DNA of 16,976 bases from an uncultured Lachnobacterium sp. (GCA_900548765.1 URLU01000026.1:1-16976), one strand, 5' to 3'. Positions 1 to 8,064 are shown, numbered from the stretch's first letter. The notes: a model not told the origin generated them from the sequence alone. Numbers and translations are program-made.

Positions 1-55
1 CTGCCCATGCCTGCTGCTGTGGTCTGGCTTGCTGCTGCCCTGCCCATGCCTGCTG
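1..55. repeat. 39-bp-period direct repeat inside the Q-rich gene
   Basis: CTGCCCATGCCTGCTG occurs at 1-16 and again exactly at 40-55. The 39-base period equals 13 codons, so the repeat keeps frame. Because the first copy touches the window edge, the array probably continues outside it. Confidence 0.7.
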
Positions 56-277
56 TATCGGTCTCATATTCTGCTGTGCGTTCCACTTCTGCTGTCTGCT
101 GCCGTTCTGCTGTTCACTCCAGACCTCATGTACCTGCTGTCTGACAGTAGTCTGCATCTGGTTCAGCACCTTCTGCATCTGCGGTCCTGTCCCCTTCTGC
201 TGATTAGTTCCAGCCTTTTTCTTTGAACTGATAACCAGCGGTATAACAATAAACAAAATTGCAATTAGTAAATCCAT
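1..277 (-). CDS. Q-rich, N-terminally membrane-anchored protein (3' end outside window)
   Basis: The reading frame opens at the ATG at 277 and runs off the left edge without a stop, so only the first 92 codons are visible. A strong AGGGAGG ribosome binding site lies 4 bases upstream (283-289) and decides the start. The N-terminus (MDLLIAILFIVIPLVISSKKK) is one hydrophobic segment of about 16 residues followed by lysines, which fits a signal anchor with the remainder on one side of the membrane. The rest is very rich in glutamine (QQ pairs throughout), and its last visible part repeats a 13-residue unit containing QQAWAGQQQARP. I do not recognise the family. Low complexity makes function guesses unsafe; a repeat-bearing envelope protein or a membrane-tethered scaffold are both possible. 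The gene lies 71 bases downstream of the next gene on the same strand. Confidence 0.7.
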   Translation of the reverse strand, partial: MDLLIAILFIVIPLVISSKKKAGTNQQKGTGPQMQKVLNQMQTTVRQQVHEVWSEQQNGSRQQKWNAQQNMRPIQQAWAGQQQARPQQQAWA

Positions 278-331
278 AACATCCTCCCTAATATCATTCT
301 CCATTTTTAATCAACATCTTATTCCGGAGAC

Positions 332-348
332 ATATCATACTATGATAT
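332..348. repeat. Perfect 8+1+8 palindrome after the 217-residue gene
   Basis: ATATCATA, a single C, then TATGATAT. It starts directly after the TAG stop of the upstream gene and lies 55 bases ahead of the next start codon. As RNA it would be a weak AT-only hairpin without a T-run, so a protein-binding operator is at least as likely as a terminator. No role can be assigned. Confidence 0.5.
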
Positions 349-1002
349 CTATAGCTTACACATGTCCCTGAGCACCGCGTCTGCGTTTTCCTCACCCTTA
401 ACCTTGGCAACCTCTGGTCTGATTAAATCCAGAAATTCTGTTCTGTATATCCGCTCTATCTCACGGACCTTCTCAGCAAAGGGCATTTCCTCCAGCTCCT
501 TGTTAGTGTGTGACAGATAGTAATATGCCAGCGCGAACAAGTCCGGATGTGCTCTCTCAAGCCCCTCTTTGGTCAGGGCTATGAGATTTTCCACTTCGCT
601 TTGAAGTATTATACCATTCTCGTGATTGTCCGCATATTTGGGTCCGAGCTTTACAATTGATTCCAAGGTGGAATGAAAGTCTCCATCTGCCTTGCTGATT
701 AGAAATTCATCATCAAAATTGCCCTGTACCTTCTTAAAATCCCTGATTATGCCCAAAAACTCCTTTTTGTCATCCGCTTCCAGGTTATTATATCCGATAA
801 TGAGCTCTTCTAATCTCTTAAGACGCTCCAGCAGATATTCGAGATTTTCTTTTTCACCATAGTAGCGCACAGCCACATTGACCGCACTCCTTCTGGTTCT
901 GGTGTATGTACGGAGCCAGCTTTTCACCACAGCCATGTCGGCTCCTCCTGTCTGCATCTCGTTCTTAAATTTCTTTTCTCCCTCTTCCAGACCAAGTAAC
1001 AT
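349..1002 (-). CDS. Hypothetical protein, soluble and mostly helical, 217 aa
   Basis: The start at 1002 is supported by a GGGGGAG ribosome binding site 5 bases upstream. No signal peptide or membrane segment is visible. The sequence is charged and rich in Leu, Glu and Lys, with heptad-like stretches (residues about 50-75, YLLERLKRLEELI), consistent with an all-alpha fold. Residues 155-200 hold a compact run with aromatic residues (FALAYYYLSH) followed by charged helices. I do not recognise a catalytic motif or a family and assign no function. It is separated from the gene upstream by 142 bases containing a TATAAT-like element, so it may be an independent unit or the first gene of a pair with the Q-rich protein. 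Coding status is well supported by length, ribosome binding site and absence of competing frames. Confidence 0.75.
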   Translation of the reverse strand: MLLGLEEGEKKFKNEMQTGGADMAVVKSWLRTYTRTRRSAVNVAVRYYGEKENLEYLLERLKRLEELIIGYNNLEADDKKEFLGIIRDFKKVQGNFDDEFLISKADGDFHSTLESIVKLGPKYADNHENGIILQSEVENLIALTKEGLERAHPDLFALAYYYLSHTNKELEEMPFAEKVREIERIYRTEFLDLIRPEVAKVKGEENADAVLRDMCKL

Positions 1003-1031
1003 ATTCTCCCCCTGTTACCACACCAATGCAC

Positions 1032-1060
1032 ATTATACTTATCTCATTGTTTATTGTTTT
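1032..1060 (-). promoter_or_regulatory. Possible promoter of the 217-aa gene (-10 only clear)
   Basis: A perfect TATAAT (minus strand) lies at 1032-1037, 30 bases before the start codon. The hexamer 17 bases upstream (AAAACA, 1055-1060) matches the -35 consensus only in its last three bases. A TTGACA at 1087-1092 is too far away to pair with this -10. Confidence 0.35.
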
Positions 1061-1143
1061 ATGACATATTTAACAAGAATCAAATCTGTCAACGGCATTT
1101 GTCCATATACCAGGCACATCACACACTATTTAATTCAGCTCTG

Positions 1144-2406
1144 TCAATTTCGCATCTGTGCCGTAAATGTCACATTATCACTCTCATACAAATCCTTGAT
1201 TTCAAGTTCCTTTTCAGTATAGTATACTACACTATCCTGAATAAAAATAGAATTTATATTATTTTTTGCCAAAGCCGTCACAGAATCTGCATCAAAATCA
1301 TCTGCAATATAGTAATCCTTGGTTGAAAGCAGCACATCACTGCAGTCCAGACTGTCAGAGTATACAACAAATTCGCTGAGTGCACTCCTGTCCAGACCAT
1401 CCTCAAGAGACAGGTACTTTGTCCTTATCTCCCCATCTGGCTGCTCATGCACCCTGTACTTGTCCGCATCACTGATTCCGTAGGCTCTGTAAGTAACCAT
1501 GCTTCTAGCCTCATTGTAGCTGTAGTCTCCTGCCACATAGACTGTATCGCCCTGCAGATTGTAGAGATTGCAGGCATAGCCGTCATCTGTGCTTCCCAGT
1601 GCTCTGGTATAACCATCAGTGCTGGAAATAATACCACTGGTATAACCACGGCTTACAAAAGTATCAGCAATATAATCAATAATAAAGGCATTTTTCATCC
1701 AGTAAAAATCTATAAAATTAGTGACAGAATTAGCCTTCGCATACTCCAGATAGTCCTGTGAAACAATGAGCTTAACCCTGTTATCCCCCATAAGCTCAAG
1801 CTTAATCTGGCTGTCCTCCGATGCAAACCGGGCAAGCTCACTAAACTCTGCCTTTAGCTCATCATTTAAGTATGGGTCATAGTCCAAAAGCTCTGTCTCA
1901 TTTTCGCTGTAAAACACATTATCATAATAGTCATATACAGGTCCCAGATACAGGCTTCTGTCTCCACAGCTCTCGATTTTCTCGAAGGCTGAGTAAAGCA
2001 AATCATCCACCACAATTTCCTGGTTAGGATGATTATTTATATAACAGACATTTTTATAGTCATCATCTTCTTCGTCAATATTAAACAGTTTGTACGCCTT
2101 CACACAAGCATCTGTGTAAATCTCCTGAAGATTCTTGTAGATTCCCCCGTCCGACAGATTATACTGAAAAACAAAGTCCTCTGAGCAGTTAAGCTCAGAG
2201 GATGTACTTGCTTGAATTTCGGACCATCCCTCATCTTGATTCAGGAAGTTCACAAATGCATAAGATAAGAACCCTGCACCAACCACTGCCAAAAGAACGA
2301 CTATGAAAATTTTGACTTTCGGGTGCTTTTCACTCAGTTCAATCTTTTCTACAGGTTTTGCTAAGCTTGTGTAACGGTCTCTATTATCTCTTGCTTTTCT
2401 ATTCAA
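1144..2406 (-). CDS. Membrane-anchored, degenerate ApbE-like protein, last gene of the opp operon
   Basis: 420 residues from a TTG start at 2406, one base after the oppF stop. An upstream in-frame TGA leaves no earlier start, and there is no in-frame ATG for more than 200 codons, so TTG coupled to oppF termination is the best choice. A GGTGAT element in the oppF tail may serve as a weak ribosome binding site. Residues 1-31 are charged and cytoplasmic, 32-54 form one membrane helix, and the rest should be extracytoplasmic. The outer part follows the order of an ApbE fold (FAD:protein FMN transferase). An N-like turn with VDDLLYSAFEKI occurs at about 123-144. FIDFYWMKNAFIIDYIAD at 231-248 sits where ApbE has its D-GG-KG-D segment. 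VHEQPDG at 319-325 replaces the H-DP-TG loop, and SDSLDCSDVLLST at 350-362 replaces the metal-binding D-T helix. The glycines and the DP-TG motif are missing, so enzyme activity is doubtful. The ApbE assignment is my inference from pattern; the alternative is an unrelated Lachnospiraceae-specific accessory protein. Confidence 0.6.
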   Translation of the reverse strand: MNRKARDNRDRYTSLAKPVEKIELSEKHPKVKIFIVVLLAVVGAGFLSYAFVNFLNQDEGWSEIQASTSSELNCSEDFVFQYNLSDGGIYKNLQEIYTDACVKAYKLFNIDEEDDDYKNVCYINNHPNQEIVVDDLLYSAFEKIESCGDRSLYLGPVYDYYDNVFYSENETELLDYDPYLNDELKAEFSELARFASEDSQIKLELMGDNRVKLIVSQDYLEYAKANSVTNFIDFYWMKNAFIIDYIADTFVSRGYTSGIISSTDGYTRALGSTDDGYACNLYNLQGDTVYVAGDYSYNEARSMVTYRAYGISDADKYRVHEQPDGEIRTKYLSLEDGLDRSALSEFVVYSDSLDCSDVLLSTKDYYIADDFDADSVTALAKNNINSIFIQDSVVYYTEKELEIKDLYESDNVTFTAQMRN

Positions 2407-2407
2407 T

Positions 2408-3718
2408 TTAAATCACCACAAATAAAAGTGAAAGAAGTAACAGTGCAATGAGGACTGCGATTACGATAAATCCTGCGATTGCGCCCTTCTTTAATATCTT
2501 ATAGTTTCTAATGTAGTTGTGCTTTTTACAGATAAGCGCAGCTATAATACCAATGATTGGAAGGAAGAAGGAAATCACTCCATACCAAACATTTCCTGTA
2601 TCATGTACAGGTGATGAGAGGAACTCATCTGTAATAATCTGGTCAATAGCCTCGTTCTGCTTAGCCTCAACCTCTTCTCTTGATGTGTTTTCATCAAGAA
2701 TCTGGATAGACTTAACAGGCACTCCTGCCTCTCTGATCTTCTTGTATTCCTCGATCTCCTTCTTGTTACCATATACCCAGTGGTCATGTCCGATATTTAC
2801 GAACTCCGGCTTGTCCACACTGTAATCATGGATTGATGGGTCATATGTGTAAAGAACCTTGTTCTTCTCAAGCTTAGGATCCGGAATAGGAATAGCTGAA
2901 ATAAGGGAATGAGTGTATGGATGAAGAGGGAAATCAAATAATTCCTCTGCATCTGCTACCTCAACGATTCTACCCTTATAGATAACACCGATTCTATCTG
3001 AGATAAATCTGACGATAGAAAGGTCATGCGCTATAAATAAATATGTTACATCCTTTTCCTTCTGGAATTTCTTCATCAGGTTAAGTACCTGGGCACGGAT
3101 TGAAACATCAAGGGCTGAAATAGGCTCATCAGCCACTACAAGCTCTGGCTCCATAACCATGGCACGGGCAATTCCGATACGCTGTCTCTGTCCACCTGAG
3201 AACTCATGTGGGTAACGGGTCAGATGCTCTGGAAGCAGACCAACCTCCTTAATCATGTTCTCGACCTTCTCAACACGCTCTGCCTCACTGTTGTAGAGGT
3301 GGAAGTTGTTAAGACCCTCAGATACAATGTAGTCTACAGTAGCACGCTCATTAAGAGATGCCGCCGGATCCTGGAATACCATCTGAATATTTCTGATAAC
3401 TTCACGGTCAAGGGATCTTGGAATCTTTCCTGAAATAGGAACGCCCTTGTAGTAAATCTCACCATTCGAAAGGGGGTTAACCCTGATTACCGCACGTCCG
3501 ATTGTAGTCTTACCTGAACCAGACTCTCCAACAAGTGAGAAGGTCTCACCCTTGTGGATATCGAAAGAAGCATCAGTTACAGCCTTAACCGCATTGTCGC
3601 CCTTTCCAAATGTGATATCGATATTTTTAAGAGATAAGAGTATCTCTCTACCATTTTCATCTATAGGACCATGTTCTGGTAATTTTTTTACATGACCGCC
3701 ATTCTTTTGATTAGACAC
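2408..3718 (-). CDS. oppF: Oligopeptide ABC transporter ATPase OppF with C-terminal membrane extension
   Basis: One of the two nucleotide-binding subunits powering peptide import through OppBC. The start is GTG at 3718 with AGGAG 9 bases upstream. Visible ATPase motifs are Walker A GESGSGKT (64-71), Q-loop VFQDP (Gln116), signature FSGGQRQR (173-180), Walker B LVVADEP (Asp197, Glu198) and switch His231. The C-terminal domain has the HDYS...HWVYGN pattern (297-317) seen in OppF/AmiF-type ATPases of Firmicutes. The chain should end near residue 330 but continues for about 106 residues. That tail is an acidic linker (EEVEAKQNEAIDQ) followed by two hydrophobic segments at about 378-397 and 411-434, with a basic loop (KKHNYIRNYKILKK) between them. 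Such a membrane hairpin is not part of normal OppF. The gene lies 11 bases after oppD and 1 base before the last gene, so it is operonic and translationally coupled. Confidence 0.93.
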   Translation of the reverse strand: MSNQKNGGHVKKLPEHGPIDENGREILLSLKNIDITFGKGDNAVKAVTDASFDIHKGETFSLVGESGSGKTTIGRAVIRVNPLSNGEIYYKGVPISGKIPRSLDREVIRNIQMVFQDPAASLNERATVDYIVSEGLNNFHLYNSEAERVEKVENMIKEVGLLPEHLTRYPHEFSGGQRQRIGIARAMVMEPELVVADEPISALDVSIRAQVLNLMKKFQKEKDVTYLFIAHDLSIVRFISDRIGVIYKGRIVEVADAEELFDFPLHPYTHSLISAIPIPDPKLEKNKVLYTYDPSIHDYSVDKPEFVNIGHDHWVYGNKKEIEEYKKIREAGVPVKSIQILDENTSREEVEAKQNEAIDQIITDEFLSSPVHDTGNVWYGVISFFLPIIGIIAALICKKHNYIRNYKILKKGAIAGFIVIAVLIALLLLSLLFVVI

Positions 3719-3729
3719 TTTTAAATCTC

Positions 3730-5478
3730 CTATATGTTAAATGCTTTTACGAGTTTCTCATGTATATCCTGAATAGCCTCTGGCTTTTCAATCTTTGGAG
3801 CTCTAGGATCCAGCAGCCATGTCTTTGCATAGTGTGTATCTGTCACCTTAAACATAGGCGGCTCCTTTAAGGTATCAACCTTCATGCAATACTGGTTACG
3901 AGGTGCAAAAGCATCTCCCACAATCTGGTTGTAAAGTGAAGGTGGTGTACCTGTAATAGAGAAAAGTGTTGTATTTCTCTGGGCAAGCTGTGGAAGTGAT
4001 GACAACAACGCCCATGTGTATGGATGACGTGGGTCATAGAATACTTCCTCAACTGTACCAAGCTCTACAATCTGTCCTGCATATAATACAGCTACTCTGT
4101 CTGCAATATTGGCAACTACACCCAGGTCATGTGTGATGAATACGATTGTGTAGTTGAATTCCTTCTGGAGATCCTTTATGAGTCTTAAAATCTGTGCCTG
4201 AATAGTTACGTCCAGGGCAGTTGTAGGCTCATCACAAATAAGAATCTTTGGCTGGCATGAAAGTGCAATAGCAATAACGATACGCTGTCTCATACCACCT
4301 GAATACTGGAATGGATAATCATCATAACGAGCCTCAGCGTTTGGAATACCAACCTTCTTCATAAGCTCAATTGCACGCTTACGCGCCTCAACTTCAGAAC
4401 ATCCCTGATGCTTGATGATGATTGAACTAATCTGTTTTCCAATTGTGATAATTGGGTTAAGAGAAGTCATTGGATCCTGGAATACTGTAGCAATTCTTCT
4501 ACCACGAATCTGTGTCCAGTCCTTCTCAGCCTTAATATTTGCAAGGTTTAACACGCATACACCATGTAATGAATCTGCTGTCTCGTCAAGATAAGCAACA
4601 CGGAAAGCGATATCATCAAATACAATATTCTTCTGCTCATCATCATTTAAGTCAAGGCCCATCTTCATAGCTTCCTCAAGAGCCTTGCAGAGCTCCTTAA
4701 TCAGCTTGTTGCGGCGTCTTGGCTTAAATCTTCCAACTGAGAGATATACCTCCTTGGCGATAAGCTCGTTACGCTTCTTTGTATCCTCAGATACAGTTCC
4801 TGCGATTTCCTTTGCATACCGGGCTGTAAGCTCTCCCAGCTTGTCTGAGTATTCCTTCTCATAAGCTGTGTCAGCCTTAGCTGCGGCCTCATGCTCTTTG
4901 ATTTTATTTTCCTTATCAGCTTCAACCTCTTTGATTTTAGCATCAAGAGCCTTGATGTCCTTTGCCAGCTCAGAGATTTCTGCCTTATCATGCTTAGAGT
5001 CCAGAGTGAGCTTCTTGTTGAATTTCTCAGTCTTTTCCACCTTAAGCTCATGTATCTTCTCGTCGAATTTAGCCTTTTCCTCATCTGATAAGGTATGCTT
5101 AATCTGTCTCTCAGCCTCAAGCTCCTTCATCTTCTTGTAGGTCTCTGCTCCAAACTCATAGCGGGAAGCGTTGTCTAATGTCATCTTAATCTGTTTTACA
5201 GCAAGTTTTGCCTTATCATCATAGTCTACATGTGTATCAGCAAGCTCAGGGTCATTGTAGATAATACGGCCCTGGTCGATAAATCCGTTGCTGTCAAGCA
5301 TTCCTGCGAATGTCTTTGTGAAAACAGATTTTCCCGATCCAGACTCTCCTACGATAGCGATTGACTCATTCTCGTAGATATCAAGTGAGATTCCACGGAT
5401 AGCAGTAAGGATTCTACCACGCACATGGAATTTCACGTTTAAGTTTTCTATCTGTAATAATACTTTCTTGTCTTCCAT
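3730..5478 (-). CDS. oppD: Oligopeptide ABC transporter ATPase OppD with large coiled-coil insertion
   Basis: The second ATPase of the peptide importer, 582 residues against roughly 330-360 for usual OppD/AmiE. Motifs: Walker A GESGSGKS (44-51), Q-loop VFQDPMTSLNP (Gln334), signature YSGGMRQR (392-399), Walker B ILICDEPTTALD (Asp416, Glu417), switch His450. All catalytic elements are intact. Lys50 to Gln334 is 284 residues, whereas the same interval in the neighbouring OppF is 46. The extra stretch (about 78-320) is dominated by charged helical sequence with heptad character at 108-200. It is followed by a smaller part (230-312) containing a basic patch (RFKPRRRNK). It falls in the antiparallel-beta subdomain of the ATPase fold. 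The C-terminal substrate-family motif reads GDAFAPRNQYC where GC-F--RC----C is usual, so most cluster cysteines are absent. The start is ATG at 5478 with an AGAGGTG ribosome binding site, 11 bases after oppC. Confidence 0.93.
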   Translation of the reverse strand: MEDKKVLLQIENLNVKFHVRGRILTAIRGISLDIYENESIAIVGESGSGKSVFTKTFAGMLDSNGFIDQGRIIYNDPELADTHVDYDDKAKLAVKQIKMTLDNASRYEFGAETYKKMKELEAERQIKHTLSDEEKAKFDEKIHELKVEKTEKFNKKLTLDSKHDKAEISELAKDIKALDAKIKEVEADKENKIKEHEAAAKADTAYEKEYSDKLGELTARYAKEIAGTVSEDTKKRNELIAKEVYLSVGRFKPRRRNKLIKELCKALEEAMKMGLDLNDDEQKNIVFDDIAFRVAYLDETADSLHGVCVLNLANIKAEKDWTQIRGRRIATVFQDPMTSLNPIITIGKQISSIIIKHQGCSEVEARKRAIELMKKVGIPNAEARYDDYPFQYSGGMRQRIVIAIALSCQPKILICDEPTTALDVTIQAQILRLIKDLQKEFNYTIVFITHDLGVVANIADRVAVLYAGQIVELGTVEEVFYDPRHPYTWALLSSLPQLAQRNTTLFSITGTPPSLYNQIVGDAFAPRNQYCMKVDTLKEPPMFKVTDTHYAKTWLLDPRAPKIEKPEAIQDIHEKLVKAFNI

Positions 5479-5489
5479 TACTGCACCTC

Positions 5490-6458
5490 TTACATATGTG
5501 TTCTAGGATCTGAAGCATCACCTAAGTTCTGTCCTACTACATATAACACGATTGAAATAATAGCAGAAACAACAACAGGGCTCCAGAACTCAAACTGCCA
5601 TCCCGGTGTTACCATCGCATTCTCAGCGTCATAAATCAGACGTCCAAGAGATCTGTCAGAAAGTCCAAGTCCGATGTATGAGAGGAATACCTCCATACCG
5701 ATATATGATGGAATCTCTGTAGCCAGCTGTGTAACAATAACTGATGTCATAAATGGCAAAATGTTTTTCATGGCAATCTTAACTGTGGATGTACCAAGAC
5801 ATTTTGACGCAAGGTTGTACTCACGGTCACGGATGATGATAACCTGTGTTCTGATGAAGTAGGCGATTGCAATCCATCCTGTGATAGTGAAAGCAAGTAC
5901 CATAACCCAGAAGCTAGGTGTAAAAAGCATAACCATAACTGAGATAACAAGGAGGTATGGAACATTAGCAATAATATTATATATCTGAATCATAAACATA
6001 TCGAATTTCTTTGAAAATCCCCAGATAGCACCAACTATAACACCGATTGTCATATTGATTGCTGCACAGATAAACGCAAGGGAAATAGAAATTCGTGAAC
6101 CATACCAGACAGCATCAAATGTAGACTGTCCAGAAGCACCGGTTCCTAAAATCCAGTGGATATTGAAGCCCAGCTGCTTAATAGCCTTTGCAGGGCTTAA
6201 GTGCTTTGATGCAGAATCCATAAGGTTTGCAAACTTATCATACTCTACAAACTGCGGATATAAGTACGCCATAAGTACAATCACTCCCAGAAGTGCAAGC
6301 ATGATGATATTTATTTTTTTCTTAAAAAATACACGGAATACAGACTGCCAGTATGAATATCTAGGTGCTGTAATCTTCTCAGATTCGAGGTCACTGTGTG
6401 AAACCGGTGCAAACAGTTCCTCATCTGATAATCCAAATTCTTTTAAATCATTGTTCAT
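5490..6458 (-). CDS. oppC: Oligopeptide ABC transporter permease OppC
   Basis: 322-residue inner permease subunit pairing with OppB to form the peptide channel. The cytoplasmic N-terminus (1-48) precedes TM1 at about 50-67. A periplasmic-side loop carries HWILGTGASGQSTFDAVWYG (101-120), equivalent to the usual HPLGTDxxGRD segment. Further hydrophobic segments lie at about 122-147, 158-178, 181-203, 235-265 and 292-312. The coupling (EAA) loop is the region around ASKCLGTSTVKIAMKNILP (217-235), which contacts the ATPases. Length and topology are normal for the family. It starts 6 bases after the oppB stop with GACAGGTAAG as a ribosome binding site within the oppB end, and is followed 11 bases later by oppD. 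Confidence 0.95.
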   Translation of the reverse strand: MNNDLKEFGLSDEELFAPVSHSDLESEKITAPRYSYWQSVFRVFFKKKINIIMLALLGVIVLMAYLYPQFVEYDKFANLMDSASKHLSPAKAIKQLGFNIHWILGTGASGQSTFDAVWYGSRISISLAFICAAINMTIGVIVGAIWGFSKKFDMFMIQIYNIIANVPYLLVISVMVMLFTPSFWVMVLAFTITGWIAIAYFIRTQVIIIRDREYNLASKCLGTSTVKIAMKNILPFMTSVIVTQLATEIPSYIGMEVFLSYIGLGLSDRSLGRLIYDAENAMVTPGWQFEFWSPVVVSAIISIVLYVVGQNLGDASDPRTHM

Positions 6459-6464
6459 TTTATC

Positions 6465-8042
6465 TTACCTGTCCTTTGATGAGAATGAAATTCTTGGGTC
6501 AACAAGTGACATAAGCACGTCTCCTAAGATAAGGGAAACTACTGTAAGTACTGCGTAGAATAATGTAACACCTACAATAACACCATTATCGTACTTGTTA
6601 ATCGCCTCTGTAAGCAAGTTACCGGCACCAGGAACAACGTATACACGCTCTGTGATAATAGCTCCTGTCATAGCAAACAGTACTGCAGCCGGAATACCCT
6701 GTACAATAGGGATAACCGCATTCTTGAAAATATGCTTTGTAAAGATTTCCTTCTCTGTAAGTCCACCGCTTCGTGCAAACTTAACATAATCAGAATTCAT
6801 CTGGTCAATCATGTAACGGCGGAGCCACTTCATAGTTCCACCGGCTGCCGGCAGTGCCAGAGACACGATTGGAAGAACGTACATAAGCTTGCTGGTTGAC
6901 TCCAAATCAAAGGTTGTCGGGAGATTGAATACCGAACCACCAATAGCCTTAAACAGGAAAATGTATGCAAGTGAAGGCACTGCAAGGATAAATACGATAT
7001 AGAAGGTACCAATCTTATCCACAAGCTTATCCTTCTTTCTTGCCATTGCTATACCAATTGGAACACCAATGATATATGAAATAATTGTTGAAATAATACC
7101 AATTATAAATGAGAATCCAATCTTAGAATGTGACTTCTTGACTGTATCTACATTTGTATAGTCATCTACATATCTGGCCTCAAACACCTTACTTGTAGTA
7201 AGAGAATTTGCCATATATGTTGCTGAATGAAGGTCATCCGCACTTGCCTCTGTAAGCCCTGTTGGATATGTAATCTCAGACTTAACAAAAGCACCCTGTG
7301 CCTTATTCATGGTTCTGAATACATCCTGTCCTTCATTTACACTGTATGAAGTTCCTAAATTTATTGTAACTATATTCTGATGAATATAAGGGAATTTCGA
7401 ATCAAAATATATCAGATACTTGTGTGTTGTACCATTTCCCATTACAGCAGGTGAGAATTTCTCTCCTCCATATACCGGGTCATGCCAGGTAAATGATATT
7501 CCTCTGTCTTCGTCTGCAATATTCGCCACATTGTCAATACTGTCGATTTCAATAACATGTGTGAAATAATTTAACAGACGTTTTGCTATAGGCACATTTT
7601 TATACGCATATAACTGCTGGGTACCGCCATCTGCTACCTTTTTAGCATTCATCATGATAGCGTCAAGACGAACCACCTTGTAGCCCTTTGACTTGTAGTA
7701 GTTTGTATACTGCTCTACATACTGCTTTACGACTTCAGAATCCTTGTCAGCTGTTCTTCCAATACTTACAGCCTTAGATCTGGTCTCCTCGTCAATTTCG
7801 CCCTTGTTGCAGAGTCCCTGTAAGTAGTCAGCATATGGTACATAATCCAGATAGCCATACTCCTCCCACTTAGAATACTTGTATGTTATTTTTGTATTAT
7901 TACTCTGATGAGTATATGTTGGATCCTTTGCGAAAATCAGGTTTCTGTCCATTACAGAATAGATAAGAATCATAACGATTCCAACAATGATTATCAATGA
8001 AAATAATCCGTATAATATTCGTTTTGTTAAATATTTTGCCAT
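6465..8042 (-). CDS. oppB: Oligopeptide ABC transporter permease OppB, AmiC-like long form
   Basis: 525 residues with the typical start MAKYLTKRILYG leading into TM1 (about 10-30). A large extracytoplasmic domain of roughly 270 residues (31-304) follows before TM2 (308-333), then TM segments near 344-366, 386-402, 443-463 and 488-512. The coupling loop is around FARSGGLTEKEIFTKHIFKN (422-441), followed by the family motif ERVYVVPGAGNLL (465-477). Short OppB proteins such as those of E. coli have about 305 residues and lack this domain. The roughly 500-residue AmiC of streptococci also has a long insert between TM1 and TM2, so this is the Ami-type architecture and not unique. The domain may dock the lipoprotein OppA. 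The ribosome binding site is weak (ATGAGTGA, no clear AGGAGG), and the gene sits 83 bases behind oppA with a hairpin in between, so it is likely expressed at lower level than oppA. Confidence 0.95.
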   Translation of the reverse strand: MAKYLTKRILYGLFSLIIIVGIVMILIYSVMDRNLIFAKDPTYTHQSNNTKITYKYSKWEEYGYLDYVPYADYLQGLCNKGEIDEETRSKAVSIGRTADKDSEVVKQYVEQYTNYYKSKGYKVVRLDAIMMNAKKVADGGTQQLYAYKNVPIAKRLLNYFTHVIEIDSIDNVANIADEDRGISFTWHDPVYGGEKFSPAVMGNGTTHKYLIYFDSKFPYIHQNIVTINLGTSYSVNEGQDVFRTMNKAQGAFVKSEITYPTGLTEASADDLHSATYMANSLTTSKVFEARYVDDYTNVDTVKKSHSKIGFSFIIGIISTIISYIIGVPIGIAMARKKDKLVDKIGTFYIVFILAVPSLAYIFLFKAIGGSVFNLPTTFDLESTSKLMYVLPIVSLALPAAGGTMKWLRRYMIDQMNSDYVKFARSGGLTEKEIFTKHIFKNAVIPIVQGIPAAVLFAMTGAIITERVYVVPGAGNLLTEAINKYDNGVIVGVTLFYAVLTVVSLILGDVLMSLVDPRISFSSKDR

Positions 8043-8064
8043 AGTCGTTCACTCATTAAAATGG

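Noticed and set aside
4701..5140. Alternative frames inside the OppD insertion as evidence for a separate gene or frameshift
   Set aside because: The OppD frame is uninterrupted with intact motifs on both sides. The extra open frames in both strands follow from the low-complexity Lys/Glu-rich codons.
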